Positions 59,801 to 64,000 of a stretch of 64,000 nucleotides of DNA are shown here, in pieces (within the stretch, counting starts at the first letter, position 1; each line of letters starts with the position of its first letter). Below the pieces are notes generated by a model. The model was not told where the DNA came from and made no database searches. It saw only the letters and a program-made list of their open reading frames with translations. The DNA lies in the NCBI GenBank assembly GCA_024400195.1, contig JAKSNC010000002.1:28905-92904 (forward strand), written 5' to 3'. The DNA comes from Bacteroidales bacterium. Its GTDB lineage: Bacteria; Bacteroidota; Bacteroidia; Bacteroidales; F082. The translations under genes were made by a program, and so were the position numbers.

Positions 59801-61974
59801 ATTTCGAGTATGTAGCAGTCACTGCTCTCGTGGTGGAAGACCACGCGGACTGTTGTTCCGGCGTATGCCGAGATGTCGGCTGTGCGTTCCGTCCATGGGT
59901 TTTCAGCAACACCGCTGTAGATTGACACAAAGTCGCTGATTTCGGTTGAACCGTTAGGAGCAATCATCACTTCGTATGAGTCAGGATAGTTTCCATCCAG
60001 TGACTGTTCAAACCATGAAAGTGTTATAGTACTATTGGCTGGGAAAACAACCTCAGGTGAAAGGAGGTAGTTGTCGGCATCTCTTGAGCCAGTGCTGTTG
60101 TCGTATGACTGTGAGACGATGCAGTTTGAACCATCAACACCAAATCCCGCGGTGCCGTAGGCTTCAGTATCGGTGAACCAGCCATAGCCGTCGCCGTCGT
60201 TGTCGATGTCGATCCAGCAGTGCTTTTCGTCAAGGAAGTTCTCGAAGTCGTTAAAATACGGGAACTCGGTGATGTCATTGCACGGAAGCGGTGACTTGAT
60301 GGAGATATCGTCAATTGTGAAGTCCCAGTTGTCATCACTGTTGTAGTGGCGGAAAGCTATACGGACTGTCTGTCCGACGTATGCAGTCATATCCACCGTA
60401 ACACTACTCCAAGAGGAAGCAACTTTAGAAGATGGTGACTGTCCTTCATAAACCTGTGTTGTAAAGTCAGCCGGTTGGTCGCCTGTTGTGGAGACATAGA
60501 CGCCGTAGTGCTCGCGGTATGAAGTCGAACCACCTTTAACCTTCCAAGCCAATGTAACTTCGTCTAAACCACTCGGAATTGTGATTTCGGGGCTGACGAG
60601 CCAGTTGTCGGGATAAAGTGAAGATGTTGTGCCGCTCCATGAAACGGATTTTGCGCCATTTCCTGTATTACCGGCTGCGAGTTCCCAGATGTGACCGTCG
60701 CCGTCTTCATCGAAGTTGCCCCAGCAGTCGAGGCCGTTTTCAAAGCTCTCAACAAACGGATAGCCGTAACTTGAGCAGTCAAAGGCAGTCTCAATACCGA
60801 GGTTGTCAATCTTGATGTAGAACTGATCATAGTCATGGTGACGGAAGACCACGCGGACGGTTGTGCCGGCATAGTCGGAGAGGTCAAGGGAACGCTCCAA
60901 GAACGCATACGCGTTTGAGTTGTCTGGAGTGTCGGTGAAGAGTAACACGAAGTCGCTGATTTCGGTCGAACCGTTAGGAGCAACAAGCACTTCGTATGTG
61001 TCAGGCCATTGAGGATCCTGAGAAGCGGCCATCCATGAGAGGGTGATGGTTGCACCTGCAGGAAGCTCGAACTCCGGAGTAAGGATATAGTTGTCCGCAT
61101 GGAGTGCACCAGTGCCACTCTTGTATGACCGTGACAAAATGCAGTGTGACGACTCGACACCAAGATTGCTGGACCAGCCCTCTGACGTTCCGGTGAGCCA
61201 GTCGTTGCCGTCGCCGTCGTTGTCGATGGAGACCCAGCAGTCGTGGTTGGTGGTGAAATCTTCAAAATCGTTGAAGTAAGGGAATGTCGAGATGGTCTCG
61301 CATGTGATAGCAGGTTCATCGCTTGTGGTGTTGGCAACGATCATCCAAGGTGCGAGGTCAAAAGAACCAAGTTCGTTGACAGCCAACCATTCGTTCTGGA
61401 AGTACATCATGCAGCAGTCTGTGGTTGTGAGAACCTCATTGCTGTAGCAGGCCGGATAACCAACTTGGTCTGTACCAACGGCGACCCACAAAGCTTTGGT
61501 CTTGTCAATAGCGACAACGCTGTTAACGATTGGGAGTGTCACCCATTGATTTGCGCCAGTCACGTTGTACTGATGCTGGTAGATAACCGTTGTAGGAACA
61601 GCAGCTGCAGCTTCACCTTCATAGATACTGACGGTGTAGGTAGCAGCCTGATACGAGTAGAAGTCAACTGATGTGATATAGTTATCATCAGCTGTGTACA
61701 TGCTCGGGCGGAAAACGGCTGCCCATTCATAGTAAGAACCTGTTCCACCAGTACCTATTGAGCCGTTAAAATCTGCGGTGCAGTAGGTAAGCTCGGAATC
61801 ACCTTTCGTGGTTCTTGTACTGTTTACGTTTGCCGGTGCTTTTACGGCACTCAGCACGGCCTCGGTCTTCACGTCCTTTGACGGAGTAACTCCGGGGACT
61901 TTCGCCGCGTCACGTTGTGCGTACATGAACGTACCCATCAACAGTGCCAAGGCTGTCAGTAAAATTTTTTTCAT
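56890..61974 (-). CDS. Giant T9SS cleaved-adhesin repeat protein (eight modules)
   Basis: 1694 residues. Signal peptide (to about 19, MYAQ), an N-terminal beta domain (about 65-225), then eight cleaved-adhesin/MAM-like modules of about 150-180 residues, each opening with (F)PYFNDFExF or YPxxExF, followed by a CW...D(N/E)DGDG Ca2+-loop, and closing with HH/FRHxxxD...IDN. A type A T9SS sorting domain ends it (VYPNPVKNTMTL, then VLRANDNMVKIVK). Six modules are of the FPYFNDFE type and two (second and sixth) of the GNFDEDGDGHIW type. Modules four and five are almost identical. Such domains occur in P. gingivalis gingipain and HagA adhesins; adhesion to host proteins or glycans is inferred. Confidence 0.9.
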   Translation of the reverse strand: MKKILLTALALLMGTFMYAQRDAAKVPGVTPSKDVKTEAVLSAVKAPANVNSTRTTKGDSELTYCTADFNGSIGTGGTGSYYEWAAVFRPSMYTADDNYITSVDFYSYQAATYTVSIYEGEAAAAVPTTVIYQHQYNVTGANQWVTLPIVNSVVAIDKTKALWVAVGTDQVGYPACYSNEVLTTTDCCMMYFQNEWLAVNELGSFDLAPWMIVANTTSDEPAITCETISTFPYFNDFEDFTTNHDCWVSIDNDGDGNDWLTGTSEGWSSNLGVESSHCILSRSYKSGTGALHADNYILTPEFELPAGATITLSWMAASQDPQWPDTYEVLVAPNGSTEISDFVLLFTDTPDNSNAYAFLERSLDLSDYAGTTVRVVFRHHDYDQFYIKIDNLGIETAFDCSSYGYPFVESFENGLDCWGNFDEDGDGHIWELAAGNTGNGAKSVSWSGTTSSLYPDNWLVSPEITIPSGLDEVTLAWKVKGGSTSYREHYGVYVSTTGDQPADFTTQVYEGQSPSSKVASSWSSVTVDMTAYVGQTVRIAFRHYNSDDNWDFTIDDISIKSPLPCNDITEFPYFNDFENFLDEKHCWIDIDNDGDGYGWFTDTEAYGTAGFGVDGSNCIVSQSYDNSTGSRDADNYLLSPEVVFPANSTITLSWFEQSLDGNYPDSYEVMIAPNGSTEISDFVSIYSGVAENPWTERTADISAYAGTTVRVVFHHESSDCYILEIDNMSITLGGSPEPDECAITTFPYFNDFENFASEVECWVSIDNDGDGEDWLTGTAQSGMFNGYNYSSGLVSKSYNYDDEAGVGTDLDADNYLVSPEFVLPANGTVTLSWYAMSTGGENWPDYYEVMIAPNGSTEISDFVSVLGEDAPIDWEERTADISAYAGTTVRVVFHHQDFAQYWVIIDNLGVTVEGGGDPEPDECAITTFPYFNDFENFASEVECWVSIDNDGDGEDWLTGTAQSGMFNGYNYSSGLVSKSYNYDDEAGVGTDLDADNYLVSPEFVLPANGTVTLSWYAMSTGGENWPDYYEVMIAPNGSTEISDFVSVLGEDAPIDWEERTADISAYAGTTVRVVFHHQDFAQYWVVLDNFGVTVEGGGDPEPGNYPYLETFDVNGMDDWSNLDEDGDGHIWELAAGYTGQGAKSVSWQSASGKPSFDPDNWLISPEVTIPATAGQEGPVQLSWYVQSGSNSYPEHYGVYVSTTGDQPADFTTQLYEGTSPSTNWTQLSVDLNAYIGQTIRVAFRHYDSYDKWHFTIDNIEIKEYEEPEPVECDPITTFPYFNDFEDFLTNHDCWIDIDNDGDGQTWLTGTTNYGTMGWGVNASNCLVSQSYDNNVGAYNADNYLVSPEFELPTTVEEALILSWFEQSQDASYPDSYEVMIAPNGSTEISDFVSIYSGVAANPWTERTFDISSYAGQTIRVVFHHQSSDCYMLEIDNMSIYDGQGPEPVECDPITDFPYFNDFENFLAEKDCWIDIDNDGDGQTWFTGTTNYWGSGFGVDGSNCLVSQSYDNYVGAFDADNYLVSPEFVLPAGEDIKLSWYAQAQDPDYPDSYEVMIAPNGSTNVSDFVSVYGEVSTNPWAERYVDISAYAGTTIRVVFHHQDYDNYFVEIDNMGIEVYTGVNEDNDTEFAVYPNPVKNTMTLTGVEVGTEVRIYDLAGNTVMSFVYEGQIVNVENLANGVYVLRANDNMVKIVK
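58721..59266 (-). repeat. 546-bp direct repeat, unit 1
   Basis: One adhesin module unit, followed head-to-tail by a near-identical unit; the shared motif acccaatatt recurs exactly 546 bp (182 codons) apart. Confidence 0.85.
59267..59780 (-). repeat. 546-bp direct repeat, unit 2
   Basis: Second copy of the module. By eye it is virtually identical over about 490 bp and diverges after about 59757. Confidence 0.85.
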
Positions 61975-61982
61975 TTTTTTTG

Positions 61983-62042
61983 CGTCCTGTTATTTACCAT
62001 CGGACCCGTCGGCTCTTATTAAAAAATTTAAAAGGATTTTGT
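61983..62042 (-). promoter_or_regulatory. 60-bp conserved leader, second copy
   Basis: Identical in all 60 positions to the leader at 54921-54980; here it precedes the giant adhesin gene. Confidence 0.55.
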
Positions 62043-62044
62043 AG

Positions 62045-62052
62045 CAAAGTTA
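62045..62052 (-). promoter_or_regulatory. Bacteroidetes -7 promoter box
   Basis: TAACTTTG on the minus strand, 70 bp before the giant adhesin gene. Confidence 0.65.
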
Positions 62053-62112
62053 AAAACTTTTTTTTGATGTTCAACTTTTTTTTGTGTGAAAAAAATTTCT
62101 TGGTTATGGCAT

Positions 62113-62222
62113 TTGACGGTTTTGACGATTAGACGATTGGACAATTGGACAATTGGACATTTTGACAATTTGACGATTGGACATTTTGACGATTTGACGA
62201 TTTGACGATTTGACGATTTGAC
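62113..62222. repeat. GAC-led octamer array, longest copy
   Basis: About thirteen 8-bp units (gacgattg, gacaattg, gacatttt, then four successive gacgattt), within the 347-bp gap between AAA copy B and the giant adhesin gene. The rest of the gap holds the two heptamer arrays and the leader. Confidence 0.85.
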
Positions 62223-62231
62223 TTCCGACTT

Positions 62232-62297
62232 TAAACATTAAGCATTAAGCATTCCGCATTAAGCATTAAGCATTAAGCATTAAGCATTCCGCATTCA
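62232..62297. repeat. GCATTAA heptamer array, longer copy
   Basis: About nine 7-bp units of GCATTAA or GCATTCC; longer than the homologous array at 55120-55157. Confidence 0.85.
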
Positions 62298-62318
62298 AAA
62301 ACGTAAATATCGTAAGCC

Positions 62319-62341
62319 CTTCTAACTTCTAACTTCTATCT
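62319..62341. repeat. CTTCTAA heptamer array overlapping a stop codon
   Basis: Three units, forming the last codons and stop of AAA copy B; two fewer than in copy A. Confidence 0.7.
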
Positions 62342-63899
62342 CCTCAATCTCACACTCGTGTTCCTTCGTCTTCTCATCATAATTTATTCCGACGAAAAGC
62401 ATTCTGCCGCGGTAATGTTCAAGAAGGTCGTCGTATTTCTTTTCTCTAATCTGGTTTATCGCAGATTCGGCAGACTTGTTGTTTTTCAACTCGATAATCA
62501 TCGCCGGAATATTTGGAACGTATGGAATTAAGGCCAAATCCGCGTAGCCTTTGCCGGTCGGGAGTTCCTTGATGACTGTATATTTCAGGTTCGCGTAGAA
62601 ATAGGCGAGGCCGATTGCGCTCTGGAACGACGCTTCGTTGTTGTACGTCAATGGGTTTGTGGCACGCATATGCGACTCGGTCAAAGCGGAGGCGACGGCA
62701 GCCGCGTCTTTGTTTATCGTGGCCTCAAGAAGTTGTTTCGAGTCGTTGATAAGTTTGATTATGGGCTTATAATCAGCTTCGTATTCAACAGAAATTACCC
62801 ATTGTTCGCGAATTTCACTGTTTGGTATGTAACATTGCTTTGTTTCACTGTCGTAGGCGAGATAACCGAGATGTATTAAATATGTAAACACGTCGTCTTT
62901 TGAGTGAAAATCCGTCATCGTGTTCAAGTACTTATATACGTTCACATCAACTTTTCCGCCTCCGATCATCGTCACGACATCGTCCTTTATGCCCTCGAAA
63001 TTCATCAGAATGTAGAGTTTCAAGGCTTCGTATGAGCCGGTCTGTGTCCAGTAGCAATTGTACTCGCGGTTCTGCATAGCTGAAACCACGGAGCGCGGAC
63101 TGAATATTTCCTTTATAGTCTTCATGTTGTAGCCGTCGTACCAGCGTCGGCATTCTTCGTAGTCCATGCCGTATTGTTCGCAAAGGCCTTTTGTTTCTTC
63201 TGCAGTGAAACCGACAAATTCCGTTAAACGTCCGGCATCGGTCATCGAATACTCGGCGAACAGATTCAGTTTCGACTGTATTTTGTCGCGGACGATTGGC
63301 AGAATTCCGGTCAGATAGGCGAGCGAAATTGCCGGTGAGAGGTCGGCGTTTTTGAAGAGAGCGTTGAGAAATGCCAAATAATCTTTGAATAGTGATTGTG
63401 GTGCTTCTTCACGTATCAAAACATCGTATTCATCAATGATGATAACGAATGTTTCACCCATCGCGGCATAGACTTCTATCATACAGTCGCCGAAATTGCG
63501 GCAATGAGAAAAATCCACGTCAGGATATTCACGTGCAAAGTCTCTCATTATTTTTTCCTGCATAACCTGAAGAAATTCATTGCCGTAGTTCATATAAAAA
63601 CCGTTCAGGTCGAACTTGACGACGTTCAACTTGTTGAGATATTTCTCAAAGCTCGGATGCTGAGCAATCTTCAAATCCTTGAACAATTCACGGGAATCGC
63701 AGCCCTTTGAATAATAAGCCGAAATCATATTTCCGGCCATACTTTTTCCGAAACGGCGCGGGCGTGAGACGCACAGAAAATTCCCGTTTGTGTTTATCAG
63801 TGCGTTAAGTTCCGCTATCAACATCGATTTGTCGATATAAATCTGCGAGTTCAAGTCTCTCTGCAGCAGCACATTATTCGGATTGAGGTAGATTCCCAT
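62322..63899 (-). CDS. AAA-ATPase-like / PD-(D/E)XK protein, copy B
   Basis: 525 residues, same layout as copy A: Walker A SRPRRFGKSMAG near 45, Walker B FVIIIDEYD near 150, PD-(D/E)XK end with AMIIELKNNKSAE near 458. The block after residue 98 (FYMNYGNEFLQVMQEKIM) is unlike copy A, and a second patch near 270-295 also differs, while the C-terminal ~220 residues are the same in both. It is followed by the giant adhesin gene after the repeat-rich gap. Function unknown; family members are widespread and multi-copy in Bacteroidales. Confidence 0.87.
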   Translation of the reverse strand: MGIYLNPNNVLLQRDLNSQIYIDKSMLIAELNALINTNGNFLCVSRPRRFGKSMAGNMISAYYSKGCDSRELFKDLKIAQHPSFEKYLNKLNVVKFDLNGFYMNYGNEFLQVMQEKIMRDFAREYPDVDFSHCRNFGDCMIEVYAAMGETFVIIIDEYDVLIREEAPQSLFKDYLAFLNALFKNADLSPAISLAYLTGILPIVRDKIQSKLNLFAEYSMTDAGRLTEFVGFTAEETKGLCEQYGMDYEECRRWYDGYNMKTIKEIFSPRSVVSAMQNREYNCYWTQTGSYEALKLYILMNFEGIKDDVVTMIGGGKVDVNVYKYLNTMTDFHSKDDVFTYLIHLGYLAYDSETKQCYIPNSEIREQWVISVEYEADYKPIIKLINDSKQLLEATINKDAAAVASALTESHMRATNPLTYNNEASFQSAIGLAYFYANLKYTVIKELPTGKGYADLALIPYVPNIPAMIIELKNNKSAESAINQIREKKYDDLLEHYRGRMLFVGINYDEKTKEHECEIEEIEVRS

Positions 63900-63921
63900 A
63901 ATCTTGTTGTTTCTTACATTG

Positions 63922-63929
63922 CAAAGTTA
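63922..63929 (-). promoter_or_regulatory. Bacteroidetes -7 promoter box
   Basis: TAACTTTG on the minus strand, 22 bp before AAA copy B. Confidence 0.6.
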
Positions 63930-63948
63930 AAAACTTTTTTTGATATTC

Positions 63949-64000
63949 AGAAGCTGTTTTGATTTCTTACAATGATAATTATATTGTATGTCATTTCGAT
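63949..64000. mobile_element. MITE-like element, second copy cut by the window edge
   Basis: Begins with the same 17-bp terminal repeat AGAAGCTGTTTTGATTT. Its next 35 bases match the right end of the element at 40996-41173 read on the other strand, without mismatch up to the window edge. Confidence 0.7.

Noticed and set aside
57909-61337. Long alternative-frame ORFs of about 250 codons on the same strand inside the giant adhesin gene
   Set aside because: They repeat with each module because the adhesin DNA is repetitive, are Ser/Thr-rich and lack any recognisable domain; the main frame has signal peptide, modules and sorting domain.

Overview
The window reads as a chromosomal segment of an anaerobic Bacteroidota bacterium, most likely order Bacteroidales. 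The signs are TAnnTTTG-type promoter boxes in front of many genes and tRNAs, five secreted proteins ending in type IX secretion (T9SS) C-terminal domains with a YPNP motif, a sodium-pumping methylmalonyl-CoA decarboxylase operon for propionate formation, tryptophanase, butyrate kinase/phosphotransbutyrylase, and ExbB/ExbD pairs. No rRNA, CRISPR array or complete transposase gene was seen.

Layout. (1) 1-9.1 kb, minus strand: an accessory locus, by eye more A+T-rich at 1.3-7.2 kb. It has a Schlafen-type AlbA_2/ATPase regulator open at the left edge, a C-terminal gene remnant, a tail-anchored coiled-coil protein, a 1710-residue methyltransferase/nuclease-like/RecQ helicase fusion, a DUF1848 radical-SAM protein and a second, internally deleted AlbA_2 protein. 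The genes abut or nearly abut and look like one operon. This is my best candidate for an undescribed (probably anti-mobile-element) system. (2) 9.2-13.7 kb: queD overlapping a T9SS-exported endonuclease I, a MntP-like membrane protein, tryptophanase and small exported proteins. (3) 13.8-22.2 kb: folK and deoxynucleoside kinase, an aminotransferase, a DUF1573 protein, tRNA-Met(CAT), an Omp28-like T9SS protein, rmlD and a phosphohexomutase. (4) 22.2-31.2 kb: butyrate kinase, phosphotransbutyrylase, acyl-CoA dehydrogenase, a biotin carboxylase-carrier fusion, kdsB, a second deoxynucleoside kinase, an Lpt permease and tgt. (5) 31.2-37.9 kb: an AAA-ATPase/PD-(D/E)XK protein, an ExbB-ExbD-ExbD cluster, tRNA-Ser, asparaginase and an EamA exporter. 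(6) 38-46.4 kb: a lipoprotein, a DUF2442 protein, a T9SS protein, a MITE-like element, tatD, hflX, trpS, a YfcC-type carrier and udk. (7) 46.5-53.5 kb: the mmd operon with methylmalonyl-CoA epimerase behind tRNA-Thr, then menG/ubiE, rbfA and a LolC/E-type permease. (8) 53.6-64 kb: a tandemly duplicated two-gene module (AAA-ATPase/PD-(D/E)XK protein followed by a T9SS cleaved-adhesin repeat protein), with short-period repeat arrays and a conserved 60-bp leader between the genes, ending at a second copy of the MITE-like element.

How it fits together: energy metabolism points to succinate-to-propionate fermentation (Mce plus Mmd, exporting Na+) and amino-acid fermentation (tryptophanase, asparaginase, acyl-CoA dehydrogenase, Ptb/Buk giving ATP). 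The T9SS cargo form the secreted or surface layer. The right end is an actively recombining region: duplicated modules, gene-converted paralogues, a 546-bp internal repeat inside an adhesin gene and repeat arrays after stop codons.
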